Shown here: positions 34,870 through 47,469 of the stretch, piece after piece
Layout: each line of letters opens with the position of its first letter
Position numbering within the stretch: position 1 is the stretch's first letter
Assembly: GCA_003024785.1 (NCBI GenBank)
Contig: PUQB01000192.1
Location: 318,751 to 382,750 of the forward strand
Direction of reading: 5' to 3'
Length of the DNA: 64,000 nucleotides
Source of the DNA: Selaginella tamariscina
Lineage: Eukaryota; Streptophyta; Lycopodiopsida; Selaginellales; Selaginellaceae
Notes under the pieces: model-generated
The model's database searches: none
Told to the model about the DNA's origin: nothing
Seen by the model: the letters and a program-made list of their open reading frames with translations, nothing else
Position numbers and translations under genes: made by a program

Positions 34870-36051
34870 CAACTGACCGTTCAGAGCATTCTTTCCTGTG
34901 GGTCGTGAGGCACACTATACATCTGTCATGCCTTTCCAAGCGCCGTGCTCACGCTGGACACGAGCTCCTTTCATTCGCACCTCTTTTTGTCTTTACCATA
35001 GGAAGATGTATATTCATTATGAACTAGAGTAAGCACCACGAGTTTCTTTTATTTAGAAAGTTAGAAAATAATAACTTTGTATACATAGCATCAAGCATCT
35101 GCTTTGTATAATTCATGACTCCATGATGAACTTTGTTATTCTAATGTAACAGGGAGAAGGTCTATGCGTGGTGAGTGTCATCCTTGAAAGAAAGGTAAAA
35201 GAGATAACAGCAGAGAGTGTAAGTTTGAGAAAACAAATGAATATGAATACTAGATCAAACATATCTAGTACAAAAATTCATATATACTTAGTCTTCACTC
35301 TCTGAGAACAGTGCTTGGAGCTCTTAATGCAATCAGCCGGAGTTACAGGATTCCCGAGGATGTTTGTGGCTCCATCAAACCATGAAGGCAAGACTTATGT
35401 GATTCAATCTTCTAGACCTGGGTCTTTAGAACCGAACGCCCGAACACCCTGCTACTCCGGCAGCCGAAGTGATGGAAGAGACAAGGGTTCGTTTATGAAT
35501 GTTATACCCGCCCACATAGATACTATCGCTCTAAATACATAATTATGCACTTGTGTGTGTGTGTGTTATAGAATGTAAAGCTTCTTATGTTGACCAATTC
35601 CTTTCTTACTAGGTCCTTTAGAAACCCTGGCATAATGCAGGGCTGTGGACAAGGCAGTCATTATTTGCATGGCATCCCCACCAATGTACTAGATATGTTT
35701 GATCTAGTATTCATATTATTCTTCCATGTATGCATGTCTTGCATAACCTCAAACATGCATATATGCTTACACTATGTATATACGTTTTGAAGTTACTCCA
35801 CGGAACGCATTTATTATAACTTTGTTGGGTCCTATTCCAGATCACGGTCCAAACCAAAACAGTGATGTTCAAGGAATGGAAACATGCAAAGTGATAACTT
35901 CCCCGAGCTCCGAGGCGGGTTGTTCACAGTGTGGGCCTTTCGACTTGGAGATAGTCATAGAGGGAGTGCAATCAAAGTTCGGCGAGGGTGGAAGGAAAAG
36001 CATTTCTAAGCCAAGAGTAAGGATAAGCTACCCCTATTAGAGAAGGCAAGA
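34870..36051. other. Mixed non-repetitive DNA, possible exon relics
   Basis: Better composition than the AT-rich gaps. The plus strand near 35310-35390 reads LGALNAISRSYRIPEDVCGS, and 35840-36038 has an open stretch ending ISKPRVRISYPY. These may continue the relic at 34 kb. No family recognised. Confidence 0.3.
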
Positions 36052-36500
36052 TGTTAGAAGTGCAAGCGGTCCTATGCCCAAATAAATAGTCATGTTTTTA
36101 ATAGTTCAAATTAAAATTATATACATCAAAAGCTAGAAAATACCATATATATTACTCCACTTTCGTTTTGGACATGTTGTTATCAAATGTGGATGCCACA
36201 CCTAGATAACGTACCCTTTGGCCAAACCCTTGCAAACGCTTGAGTTTTAGTTCCCACAAATCTCACCTTCATATGCTCATTCAAAATCCACCCACCGTTT
36301 GGCTGAGGTTTGTCACTAAACTTGATCTCAATGAAGAAATCACTATCATATCAAGTGTGTCCACACTTCAATTCTCTATTTGATTTCTTCTCTTGTTGGG
36401 AATTAAATCGGTAAGATGCCCTCGGTGTAGAACTACTTTCACACATCATGAATTGCATCAAGAATATTTGAATCCCTACAATGGCACCCATTGTCGAAGG
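36052..36500 (+). mobile_element. Candidate LTR with adjacent primer-binding site
   Basis: 36052-36480 runs from TGTTAGAAGT to AATCCCTACA (429 bp). It is followed after one base by TGGCACCCATTGTCGAAGG (36482-36500), similar to the TGGCGCC-type primer site of Tat/Athila elements. A purine tract AGAGAAGGCAAGA lies just before it. The internal region is cut off by X-family LTR DNA at about 36570. Confidence 0.4.
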
Positions 36501-36569
36501 GTTAACACATGGTAATATGTAGTTGTTAAGTGGCCTTACAACGTCAATTCCCTACAATGCTAAGTCTTT

Positions 36570-37355
36570 CAAGACAACCCTTACAGCCTGACTTAAATAC
36601 CCAAATAGGCATAAGACTTAAGGGTCTTATCTTAAGTTCTTTAAAATGACTATCCCTGAACCTTAAAGAATATTCCAAGTAAACTTTGGATCCTTACCTA
36701 GATAGACTTATGCCTCAACCCTAAGGAGTCATACTTAGCACATACCCCATAACAAGCCAAGGCATTGTGACTTACCCTGTGAGGAATCACCCCATCTAGG
36801 AGTACAACCTATAAGGCAATAAGGAATACCTTGAACCACGACTAACCCTTAAGGGTTTGAGTGGCCAAGTTATACCCTAGACTTAGACTAGTACTTAGTG
36901 AGGACATGAGTATGTGTCACGGAGTGTTTTGCTAAGTAAACTCTCCAAGGCTAAGTTTGGATAATTCTAAGCACATGACCTTATAAGTGCCTCTTAAAAG
37001 AGCTCTTGCTTATGTGTTTAGGTTGTTTAATCCATGGATCCTAAGGAGAACACCCCCTAACCAAGTGTGTCAATAGCACACCTAATTATGAGACCTAACC
37101 TCCCTTGAGTTGATGCCCAAGGTTTAACACCCTAATGTGAGTATAAGTATGCATGCTTACTACAGTATCCAACCCCTCAGCATTAACCCCATGAGACAAC
37201 CTCAAAAGATGTGACTTATGCATTGTAATTTGTGCCATCTAGCTTAATGTCACATCTTCATGTGACACTATTTCTCAAATATGGGCTATCATGCAATAGC
37301 TCCGTAGATTTAAGAGTTGCATAGGTGCCACAAATGTGGCTCTCAAAATGACCCT
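36570..37355 (-). repeat. X5: old minus-strand X LTR fragment
   Basis: Diverged match to 38090-38720 in the same orientation: shared GGAATCACCCCATC, GAGTACAACC, CACGACTAACCC.TAAGGGTTTGAGTGGCCAAG and GTGACACTATTT. Both ends are missing. Older than X4 judging by visible mismatches. Confidence 0.7.
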
Positions 37356-37416
37356 TCTAGAATATACCTAGAATATTCCATACATAGGGAATATTCTTTA
37401 CATAAACCAACTTATT

Positions 37417-40414
37417 TGTCATAGTTTTTATTATGACTTGACCCTTTACTTTAAAGGTTAACTATTGTTTGTTAATAAATATTATGCAGAGGAGTGAGAA
37501 TTATTTATATAAATTGGGTACGTTTAATATTGGGTACTACCTAAGTGCATTAAGCAAGGCTGTTTCTCACTCTATGTAGGGTTCATTATATAATCCAATA
37601 GGTAACAATGGGTAGTTCGACTAACTATCCCTAGATATCGCAAAAAACTCTAAGCAAAAGTAGCACTTTTCTTTTAAAAACTCTTCCTCAATTTTGACAT
37701 CCCAGTTAGGTTTTTCGGTTAATGCAAATGAGCTCGACATGTTAAATGGGGTTAGGAACTGTCAGAGTTTTAACCCAAAGGGCCACACGTGGCTGCCAGG
37801 TGGCCATTCGGCGTTATCACCCTGTGTGAGCAACGCTAAGTTTCCTAGAACAACCCCAACGACCCCTAAGGTTAGACTCTAATGCCCAAGTGGACAGGAG
37901 ACTTAGGGTTTAGCCTAAGTCTCGCTAGGTGTCTACCCCCAAAACCCTTGAGGGATAACCCTAGTTGACTTAGGGTTTAGCCTAAGTCTCCCTAGAGTGT
38001 CTGCCCCCAAAACCCTTGAGGGATAACCCTAGTTGACTTAGGGTCTTGCCCTAGAAGACCTAACAGGCTCATGCCCTAACCCCCATCAAGGAGACGTGTG
38101 TTCCACACATACCCCTAGAGAGCTAAGGCATTGTCACTTACCCCTTGAGGAATCACCCTCATCCGGGAGTACAACCCCTTTAGGGCGACAAGGGGTACCC
38201 TGAACCACGACTAACCCCTAAGGGTTTGAGTGGCCAAGTTATACCCTAGACCTAGGGCTAGTACTTAGTGAGGACACGAGTGTGCGCCGTAGGCGGACAC
38301 GAGTGTTCTGCTAAGCAAACTCCCTAAGGCTAGGTTTGGGATAACCCTAAGCACATGACCTTGCGAGTGCTTACGAAAGGGCTTCTGCTAATGAGCTTAG
38401 GTTGTTCAACCCTGGATTCCAAGGAGAACACTCCCCTAGCCAAGTGTGCCAAAGCACACCTAGTTACGAAACCTAACCTCCCTTGAGCGGATGCCTAAGG
38501 CTTAGCACCCTAGTGCAAGCACAAGCATGCCTGTTTGCTAGAGTATCCAACCCCTTAGCGACAAGCCCATGACATAACCCCAAAGGGCGTGCCTCGGGCG
38601 TTGTACCATGTGACGTTTAGCCCAGTGTCACATCCATGTGACACTGCCTTCCCCGATGTGGGCTATCATGCTATAGCCCTTAGATTCAAGAGTTGCACCA
38701 AGTACCACAAACGTGGTTCCTAAATGCCAACTCTAGAACCCCTCAATGAACCCTTAGAACCAGGTAACGTGAACCTGTCAAACAAGATCCCACGCCCACA
38801 GTTGGACAAGGACACGGATGTGCCTTGCTTGGCGTGAGTGCTACACCTAGCTTGACGTGGAGGAGGAGGCTGGAGACAAGCCTCAACCTTTGCCTCTTGG
38901 AACGTGCATTCCGACAAGACCTCCCAGGCATGGATTCGCCAACGTTAAGGGTAAGCTACCCCGAAGGTGGGACGTACCCCTGGCATCTGGAAGTTAGGGC
39001 GGCACAACAGAGGGTTGTACCTTAACGACACAAGCTGAAGCTTGCACCGGCAGAAGAGCAACGAACTCATTCATGAACCCAGGAGCTCTCCTACGTATAC
39101 TCTACCTTATTTATGTGACGGAGCCCCCCCCCTCTTTTCCTATATGTGTTAGTGGGCTGGCACTGAATTTAGCCCCTTAGATAAATTAGCAATATGAGCC
39201 TATAACTCACCCTTACTCTTACCCCTAAACCCTACCCAAGGGGGTGGGGTTTTAGGGCGTGGGTTAGGGCAACCCTAGGGTTAGGTCAACCCTACAGGTG
39301 TTCCTAACCCTACTTAACACGCCAAATTCATCTGCAACCAATCAACCTATTCGGGACGTCAAATTGGGGGTGGGTTTTCTAAAAGGTAAGTTCTAGCTTC
39401 GCTTAGAGTTTCCTGCAAATACCTAATGACACCCGGCCGGACCATCACCAGATATCCAAGTGCACTAAGCGGGCCTGTTTCCTACTACATCTAGGGTCCA
39501 TCAACATAGTACAGTAGGTAACAACAGTCAACGTCCAAAGTAAAGGGTCGAGTCATAGTAAAAACTATGACAGGAACACCCCTAGGGTTGACCTAACCCA
39601 TGTCCTAATCCCCACCTCTCGAGTAGGGTTTAGGGGTAGGAGTTAGGTTAAGTTAAAACTCATCTCATTTAACTAAGGGGTTGGCATTTCGTGCCAACCC
39701 ACTTACACATATAGGCGGGGGGGGGGGGGGGGAGGGGGGGGGAGGGCTCTCTATCACATAAATAAGGTAGGGTATATGTAGAAGAGTTCCTAGGTTCCTA
39801 ACAAGAGCTCGTTCTTTTACCAGTGCAAACTCTAGCTTGTATCGTCAAGGCACAACCCTATATTGTGTTGCCTCAACTTCCATACAATAGAGGTACATGG
39901 TAGCCTACCCAACATTGGCGAGGTCTTATCAAATGCACATTTTAAGGGTCAGAAGTTGAGGCTTGTCTTTAGCTTTCTCCTCCATGTCGAGCTTTCTCTG
40001 CCTTGAGGGATCAAAGAGGGTTCTAGAGTTGGCATTTGAGAGCCCATTCGTGGTACTTGGTTGCAACTCTTGAATCTAAGGGGTTAGATTGATAGCCCAT
40101 ATTATTTGGGAAACAGTGTCATATGAGATGTGACACTAAGCTAGATGGCATAATACAATGCCTAAGGCACACCTTTTGGGATTGTCTCATGGGAGTTAAT
40201 GCTAAGGGGTGGATACTCTAGTACTCATATTAGGGTGTTAAGCCTTGGGCATCGACTCAAGGGAGGTTAGGTCTCATAACTAGGTGTGTTATTGACACAC
40301 TTGGCTAGGGGCTGTTCTCCTTGGGATCCAGGGGTTGAACAACCTAAATTCATAAGCAAGAGCTTTTCATGAGGCTCTCACAAGGTCATGTACTTAGGGT
40401 TATCCAAACCTAAC
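37417..40414 (+). mobile_element. X3: X-family LTR split by X4 and cut by G
   Basis: X3 is 37417-37759 (TGTCATAGTTTTTATTATG...) plus 39573-40414. It is interrupted at GGAAC by solo LTR X4 and loses its 3' third where element G begins at 40415. The later part has an extreme G tract (39717-39745, 16 G then 9 G, separated by A) before CACATAAATAAGG. Confidence 0.82.
37760..39572 (-). mobile_element. X4: solo LTR nested in X3
   Basis: 1813 bp. Plus-strand ends TGTCAGAGTTTTAACCC and AAAAACTATGACA, target duplication GGAAC (37755-37759 and 39573-39577). Full-length X LTR in minus orientation, with no internal region. It carries a duplicated 70-bp phrase (TTGACTTAGGGTTTAGCCTAAG at about 37910 and 37970). 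Confidence 0.87.
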
Positions 40415-41365
40415 TGTCATAGTTTTTATTGTGACTCGACCCTTTACTTTGGGGTTTGACTATTGTTACCTACCGAGATGTGTGATGAACCCTAGTTGTA
40501 GTGAGAAACAACCCCGCTTAGTGCACTTAGGTGTTTAGGGGTAGTTCAGCCAGTTGTCATTAGGTATCTCGAGAAACGCTAGGTGAAGGTATTAAAAAAC
40601 TCTCCCTCGATTTAACATTACAAGATAGGTTTTCTATTAAATATAGCTTGTCAAAAAAGGGTTACGGACACCCTTAGGGTTGCCCTAACCCCACGCCCTA
40701 ATACTCCCCCCTAGGGGTTAGGTTTAGGGTTAGGTTAGGGCATCTCAATTTCATTAAGGGTTGGCATATTTGTGCTAGCCCACTTACTCATTTAAGAAAA
40801 CAAGGAGGGGGCTCCGTCACATAATTAAGGTAGAGTGTATGTAATGAGGCTTCCTGGTTCAAAAGAGAGCTCGTTAACCTCCTACCTACCGGTGCAAGTT
40901 AAGCTTGTGTCATCAAGGCGCAACCCTTTATTGTGCCACTCAAACTTCCACACAATAGGGGTATGTCCCACCTTTGGGTTAAACTATCCTTATCGTTGGC
41001 AGAATCTCGCCTTTGTGACCAGGTACGTCACTTCCAAGGAATTAGTCAAATTCCTTGGTCCAAAAACCTGCTCGCAAGCTCAAAGGCATTGCTCGAGTTC
41101 ACATTCTGCAGAACTAGTGGTTGAGACCTTGCTCCGCCGCCTCAACCACGCCAAGCTAGGAACGATACCTATAGCTCGGCTAGTCCATGTATCTTGATTC
41201 ACAAGGTGAGCCTCGTTCGTGGACTTGGTCAACTAGGGGCTTAAGTTTTTAAAGGTTGGGTTCATAATATGGGTTACTTTACCAGATTCCGTGGGGTTTC
41301 CAGAGAGGGGATTCCAAGGTTGGCACCTAGTGAGCCGCCTTTGTGGCACCAGTAAAAATCTGACA
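40415..41365 (+). repeat. G 5' LTR
   Basis: 951 bp, TGTCATAGTTTTTATTGTG to AAAAATCTGACA. Matches 28711-29612 in reverse. Its first 250 bp also resemble the X LTR, so G and X are related families that differ in the second half. The left flank is CTAAC; the right partner cannot be found because the 3' end of G is missing. Confidence 0.87.
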
Positions 41366-41366
41366 A

Positions 41367-41379
41367 TTGGTATCAGAGC
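41367..41379 (+). promoter_or_regulatory. G primer-binding site (initiator Met tRNA)
   Basis: TTGGTATCAGAGC directly after the LTR, the usual plant initiator-Met tRNA complement. It contrasts with the chromoviruses C1 and C2, which lack such a site. Confidence 0.9.
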
Positions 41380-41686
41380 AAGTTCTCTGTGGTCAGTAGG
41401 ACTAGCTTAAGTATAGGGTGTTTCAGTGTTTAATAACTCTAAATTCTTGATCTACTCTATTTCTTTCGGTTAACATGTCTGTATTCTGCGCAGAGAGTTT
41501 GATCTGTGAGTTATCAATCTTCGAGAACACTTGCTTAGTGAGTCGGCGTGAGATTCTAGGTATGTCGAAAGTCTTATGCTAGTTCAAGCTGATGTGTGGG
41601 TGTACAACATGTGCAGGGTATTTCCAACTTCATATTGGGATTATTCCAAGTATATTCTCCAAGTGTTGAAACTATGGTTCAATACG

Positions 41687-43100
41687 ATGAGCAAAAGAAA
41701 GCAACCAGAGCCTAAGGCAGAGAAAGCTGTCGTAGAGGCTCAAAATGAGAGATGGATGAGGCTGACCCAGGTTGACCCCTAGAGTTAGGTAGCGGCCTAG
41801 TTGGCGTGAAATAATGATGGATGCCTAAACAAACTTCGAGGGGATATTTTAAGGTTGAACAATCAATTGGTAATGTTGCTGATCGAATTCCAGCAGTTAC
41901 CACATTACCAGATGTTCCACACAAAAAAAGAAATAGAGTCATGTTTCTCTGAATCGAATTCTTCAGCATATGAAGGTGGAAGTGGTCCCAGTAAGTTCAA
42001 ACCGGTTAAACCTTTGGATTTTATGGGTTCAAAGGATTACAAGGTTTTGGATGATTGGTTATATGATATGGAAAGTTATTTCGAGGCTGCTTCCATGAGA
42101 AAGACAGAAAGGATTGCGTGTGCCAAGCAATTTTTCAAAGGAGAAGCTAAGACTTGGTGCGAATAGTTGAAGGTGAACTTGAATATCGAAACAGCTGGAA
42201 ACACATAAAAAGGAGATCAAAAAGCAGTATATGCCGGATGATCTTGGGTTGTGATTGCGTGCTGAATTTGGCAGCTTGTAAACAAGGAGTTCGGGGAAAC
42301 CCGTGGACCATGTTTATCGGTTTGAAAGTGTACGGCGTTTGGTTCCGAACATGAGCGATAATGAAGCTCAAAGTTGCTTCATGACTAGCTTGAATGAGAA
42401 GATGCAAAAGAAGATCCTAAGGTACAAGCCAACAAGTTATCGGGAATGTCAGGAGGCAGCTCAAAAGGTTGCTTATGGCATGTCCTTAAAAGACTTGTAC
42501 AATAAGGCGGAGGAAGCAAAACCTAAACCGAGGAGTTTTCCTCTAAAGTCTGGGTTCAGAAGGTTTGATAGGCGACCAAATCAATCACCATCAATTCGAA
42601 GTGCAAGTCCCTTTGCTGGCAATTCTAAATTTTTGGATACATCAAGACCCATTGGATCTCGAAAACCGTTAGCGTTACCACCACCTCAGCAGGCCAAGGG
42701 CTTGGCTTCAAAGTCTACTCCCTCGCAATCCATAGGCGAGGTTCCGACATGTTATAATTGTAACAAGCCTGGTCATGTAGCTTGACAATGTTGGGCACCT
42801 TCATAACAATTGGGTCATTTCAAGGCGATGGTAGAAGAGGAAGTTGTTGAATCAGAAACGTTTAAAGATCTAGAAGATGAGTCAAAAGAGGTAATGTTGT
42901 GCCAGACACAACCTGCCTTATTCGTTATTCAAGACAAAATTGACCCTTTGCTATATTTGACAGGAAGAATATGAGGGGACCAAGTCCAAATGATGATCGA
43001 TACTGGAGTAATATACAACTTCATATTGACTAGTCTAGCTCGTCGATTGAATTTGGATCGCTTAGTTGTCTTAATATGATGAGGTTTGACTTTATTTTGG
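41687..43100 (+). pseudogene. G gag and protease remnant
   Basis: Start MSKRKQPEPKAEKA at 41687. A capsid frame (41855-42166) has KPLDFMGSKDYKVLDDWLYD and ERIACAKQFFKGEAKTW. The next frame (42303-42785) has MSDNEAQSCFMTSLNEKMQ and a zinc knuckle CYNCNKPGHVA cut by a stop. The protease box is MIDTGVIYNFILTSLARRL near 43000-43055 (D-T-G intact). At least three frames and several stops. Confidence 0.85.
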
Positions 43101-43233
43101 GTATGGAATGGTTTCATAAGTAGTCGAAATGAGGGGTTCCGGAGATAATCGAATCACGCTTGCAGCAGATAAAAAGGACATTATAAAAATAACGCTCAAG
43201 ATGGAAACGCTAACTGATAAGGATTGAAATCCT

Positions 43234-44718
43234 ATGTTTCTTACATTAACTCAGTTGTGTAAGGCGGTTAGACATTGGGAACGTGTATTTCTTACAATGG
43301 TGTTAGATACTGTTGGAGTCAAAATAGGAGATGGTCAAGAATCTATTCCCGAACCTATTTTGGAACTCTTAAACATGTTTAAGGATGTGTTACCAGAAGA
43401 CTTGCCGCTCGAATTACCTCCACTTCGAGATGTGGACCATAGGATAGAGATTCTGCCAGGTTCGTCTCCACCGGCAAGAGCCCCATATCGAATTGAATCC
43501 TCAAGAGTTAATAAAATTGAAGAGACAGTGACATAATTGATTGGTTGAGGACACATTCGACCTAGTCGATCGCCATATGGTGCCCGATCCTATTTGTAAT
43601 GAAAAAGGATAGTACATGCGAATGTGCGTGGACTATCGAGTGTTGAACGCATAATTATCAAAAATAAGTATCCTCTTCCACAAGTGGACGACTTATTTGA
43701 TAGGCTATCTAAAACAAAGTATTTTTCAAAAATAGACTTGAGATCTGGATACCATCAGATTTGGGTAGCAGAGAATGACATCGAGAAACCGCTTTTCGAA
43801 TGCGTTATGGATCATTTAGTTTCTAGTCTTACCATTCGGGTTGTGCAATGCTCCAGCAACTTTTTGCACAATGATGGATGATGTGTTTAGAGACTATCTA
43901 GATGAGTTCATAGTGGTGTATATTGATGACATCTTGTGTTCAGTTTGACAATTGAAAAACATGTGGAACACTTAGAAAAAGTGTTTTAAAGGTTGAGAGA
44001 GAACCAGTTGTATGCTAAAGAAAGCAAGTGTGCGTTTGGTCAAACCAAATAGATTTTTTGGGACACTCATCTCAGGTGGGAAGGTTGCCATGGATCCAAA
44101 GAAAATTCAAGCTATTATCAAGTGGACGACTTTGAAGGACGTCCCATGAAGTTAGATCATTTCTTGGTCTAATAGGGTATTACGAAGATTCATAAAGGGT
44201 TACTCGAAGATAGCAGCATCATTGATAGATCTTACGAAAAACATTCCGTGGCATTGGACTCCAAAGTGCCAACGCATTTGTCAAACTCAAAGAAGCTATA
44301 TCTTCTGAGTTAGTTTTGCAATTACCCATTTTGAGGTAGAGTGTGATGCTTCCGACTTTGCAATTGGTGGTGTATTGCAATAGAAAGGACATCTAGTGTC
44401 CTTTTTCTTGAAGAAGTTGGATGCCTCATAAATTCAATGGCCTACTCACGAAAAGAGATGTATGCTATTGTTGCTTCTTTAGTATTGGCGTCACTATCTT
44501 CCAAGTCATGGCACTATGGTTTGGACGGATAGTGTAACTCTAAGGTACTTTGAAACGCAGCCGAAACTATCATAAAGTATACTAGATGGCAGCAAAAGCT
44601 AGCTCAATTTCAACTTGAATTAGACATAAGTTGGAAAAGATAATGTGGTAGTTGATGTACTCAGTAGGAAGGTACATCTTCATATTATGTCAGCACCCGT
44701 GTCAACTTTGGTGGATGA
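43234..44718 (+). pseudogene. G reverse transcriptase and RNase H remnant
   Basis: The frame at 43234-43536 ends the linker with PEDLPLELPPLRDVDHRIE. RT follows: DDLFDRLSKTKYFSKIDLRS (about 43690-43750), the catalytic VVYIDDIL (43914-43937), LREN.LYAKESKC, then connection and RNase H pieces to 44690. Interrupted at 44714-44718 (GATGA) by chromovirus C2. Many frameshifts. Confidence 0.85.
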
Positions 44719-45258
44719 TGTCATGACCCGATACAAGATATAGGATTCGGAATACAGGATACGGGTTACAGAATATGCCTGTAGGATATGCCATAGGATA
44801 TGCCTAAGGATAAGGGACATGTGGACTCATCTTAGCCTCTACATGCATGCAGCCACTTTTAGATGCATGCAACCATTTTAGCACTCATGCCTAGATTAGC
44901 TCTTGGAGTTGTGAGCATAAAAGCTCCGACCTAATTGTTGTACAATCAGTTACTATCAACACCAGTCTTACTACGATCAATCTTGTCTTGTCTTGTTCTT
45001 GTCTTGTCTGCTCCTGTCTCTTGCCCTTGTCTTGTTCCTGTTCCTTCTTCCTGTCTGCTCCTGGATCCTATCCTGTCCTGTCCTCTGGATCCTATCCTGC
45101 TCCTGTCTTGCTCCTGGATCTGTCTGTTCCTGTCTTGCTCCTGGATCCTGTCCTACTTCTTGCTCCTGTTCCTAGTTCCTTCCGCTCCTGTCTCTCCTGA
45201 GTCAAGCCTTCCTGTTCTGGAATCCTTTTCCTTCCTGTTCCTGGATCGTGGCTTGACA
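44719..45258 (+). repeat. C2 5' LTR with promoter
   Basis: 540 bp, TGTCATGACCC to GTGGCTTGACA. TATA-like CATAAAAG at 44916-44923. The likely RNA start is AGTTACTATCAA at 44948, 32 bases after the TATA start, the same distance as in C1. U5 is a pyrimidine-rich run of CTCCTG/TCCTGTC repeats (44990-45250). Confidence 0.92.
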
Positions 45259-45272
45259 GTTTGATAGTAACT
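45259..45272 (+). promoter_or_regulatory. C2 primer-binding site, predicted self-priming
   Basis: GTTTGATAGTAACT follows the LTR. TTGATAGTAACT (45261-45272) is a perfect 12-base complement of AGTTACTATCAA (44948-44959), the predicted 5' end of the RNA. No TGG-type tRNA complement is present. Confidence 0.7.
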
Positions 45273-45351
45273 CTTTCATAGCTTTCCGTTTTCCAGCTAC
45301 TTTTTTTTCCTTGATTCTTTTTTCATTTTCCTCCTTTTTCTTTCATAGATC

Positions 45352-46317
45352 ATGGCTGATTTTGAGCACTTTCAACGCGAGCACCAAATGTTGCTTCATG
45401 AGCTGGCCACTTTGCGCCAAGTGGTCACCGATCTGCAAGGTTCCACCAATGCGGCATGCAGCTGCTGATGCATCCTCCAAGGCTGCTGCGCAGGCTCTCT
45501 CTCAGGCATCGGTGGTTCCCTCTTCATCGAACTTTTCTTCGGAGCCGAAGATTAGCATGCCAGAAAAGTTCAGTGGCAATCGTGCCGATTTCCAAGGTTT
45601 CCTGAATCAGATCCGGCTCTTGATCCGCATGCAACCACGCGCTACTCGACTGATGCACAAAAGGTGGCTTTTGGCATCCTTACTAAGTGGATCTCCACGG
45701 GCTTGGGTTGCCCCCTTGCTGGAGCGTGACGACCCATTGATGGAAGACTTTGAAGGTTTCGTGGCTGCCTTTGAAGCCTGCTTTGGAGATCCTGATAAGT
45801 ACCGTTCCGCATGCACGAAGTTACGGAAGCTCACTCAAGGATCCCGACCAGCTTCCGTCTATGCATCCGAATTTCAGCAACTTTGCACGAACATTCCATG
45901 GGACGAGACTGCATTGATCGAACACTTCCGTTTTGGGTTGAGGGATGACGTGAAGGACCTTCTCCTTACGTTACCGGATGCCCAAACATTAGAGATCATG
46001 CAACAAGCTTTCGTTGCGACAACCGTTTGTTCGAGCGTCGTCAGGAAAGATCCCGTCAGCAGTTCCTGCAAACCAATCCTGCAGCTGTGGTACATGTTCC
46101 TGCACCACCTTCTGGAGTAGTTCCTATGGAGGTTGAGAAATCCAAGCGTGGCTCTTTTCCGCTGCTGAGAAGCAACGTCGTCGCAGTGAGAACCTATGCT
46201 TGTATTGTGGTGAGCAGGACACAAGGTGGCAGATGTCCTATTAAAGCCAGGAAGTTCAAGACGCGTGAAGTTGAAGCTGAAGTTCAGTCGGAAAACTTCA
46301 ATGTCCACTTCGTCTAG
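45352..46317 (+). pseudogene. C2 gag remnant
   Basis: Start MADFEHFQREHQMLLHELAT at 45352, which shifts out of frame near 45460. The capsid continues in another frame with KISMPEKFSGNRADFQGFLN, WVAPLLERDDPLMEDFEGF and IPWDETALIEHFRFGLRDD. From 46027 a third frame has FERRQERSRQQFLQTNPAA and a degraded zinc knuckle. Homologous to C1 gag throughout. Confidence 0.88.
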
Positions 46318-46328
46318 GAGCCGCGAAG

Positions 46329-46709
46329 TTGGACGTAGGTGCAGGCTCCATTGGTGCTGCTCATACCATTCCATCACTCAAGTTTCCTGTACACATTCAT
46401 CTTAATAATCGAGAGCTCAAGGAGTTTGCCTTGTTAGACACTGGTGCAAATGCATGCTTCATGGATGACACTTTTGCAACTCAACATGGCATTTCGGTGG
46501 TGAAGTTGAAGCGTGCAGTTCCTGTAGAGGTGGCCGATGGGCGTCTGATTGCTTCTGGCGCAGTTACCCATGCTACCAACCTCTCTCTGCAGTCATGGCA
46601 CATTCAACTGTTCAATTTCCTTCAACTTGATCAAGACTCGGTCGACTCCCATCATTTTGGGCATGCCATGGTTCGTTGTTGCAAATCCGCAGATCGACTG
46701 GAGGTCTAG
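46329..46709 (+). pseudogene. C2 aspartic protease
   Basis: One open frame with LNNRELKEFALLDTGANACF (active-site D-T-G) and VPVEVADGRLIASGAVTHAT. The frame ends in the linker. A Pro/Ser-rich, poorly conserved spacer (46.7-47.4 kb) follows, then RT. Confidence 0.85.
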
Positions 46710-47469
46710 GACGCTCACGTTTTCCTCTCCGACAGCTAGGATCAATCCTGTACCTTCCTGCGTGCAGGATACATCCTTAGTATCTGAGGCAGTACAAGCT
46801 ACAGGATTGACCGTGCCTGTTCCTGTACCAGTGTTGAAGACTCCTCCTCGACAGGATTCACCTCATGTCAGTTCCTCAGCACATCCGCAGGCTCTCTCCA
46901 CTCCTGTAAGTTTGCGGTTTGTACAGGGTTCTTCCAATCCTGTATCAGTGTCGAAGGTTCCTCCTCAACAGGATCCACCTCCTGTTGGTTCGTCAGCACA
47001 TCAGGCTTCCCACTCCTGTGCAACCACGGACTTGTACAGGATTCTTCCAATCCTGTACACTTGTCAACATCCACACAGGTTTTTTCCAATCCTGCCTCTT
47101 TTCGTTACTCTACTTCTGTTCCACCCCCAAGATCCTTCCTCTTTTTCAGTCACAGCTCCCTCCTTCTCCTCTCCGAGTTCTTACCACTACCATGCATGAA
47201 CTTGCCACTGATCCTGCTCCTTTCCATCTTTTTGCCTTTCAAGTAACTCCTACGTCCTCTTTACCTTTCCTGTATCCGACTCCCTGTTTTTCAATCTCCT
47301 TCTCCTACTCCTTCCTTCTCCTTCCTCCTTCTTCCCTACCATCCAAGTATCACTTTAGGACGTTTTTGACAAACACAAGGCTGCAGTTCTTCCTGTTCAC
47401 AGGTCCTACGACTGTCCTATTGATCTTGCGGAAGGAAAGACTCCACCGTTCGGACCGATTTGCATGTCA

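Noticed and set aside
41367-41379. Possible tRNA gene fragment at the G primer site
   Set aside because: It is the 12-13 base complement of the initiator-Met tRNA 3' end directly after an LTR; no cloverleaf surrounds it.
44935-45264. Open frames rich in Leu/Ser/Pro/Cys in the C2 LTR (also 50512-50837)
   Set aside because: They are translations of the pyrimidine-rich CTCCTG repeats in U5, not proteins.
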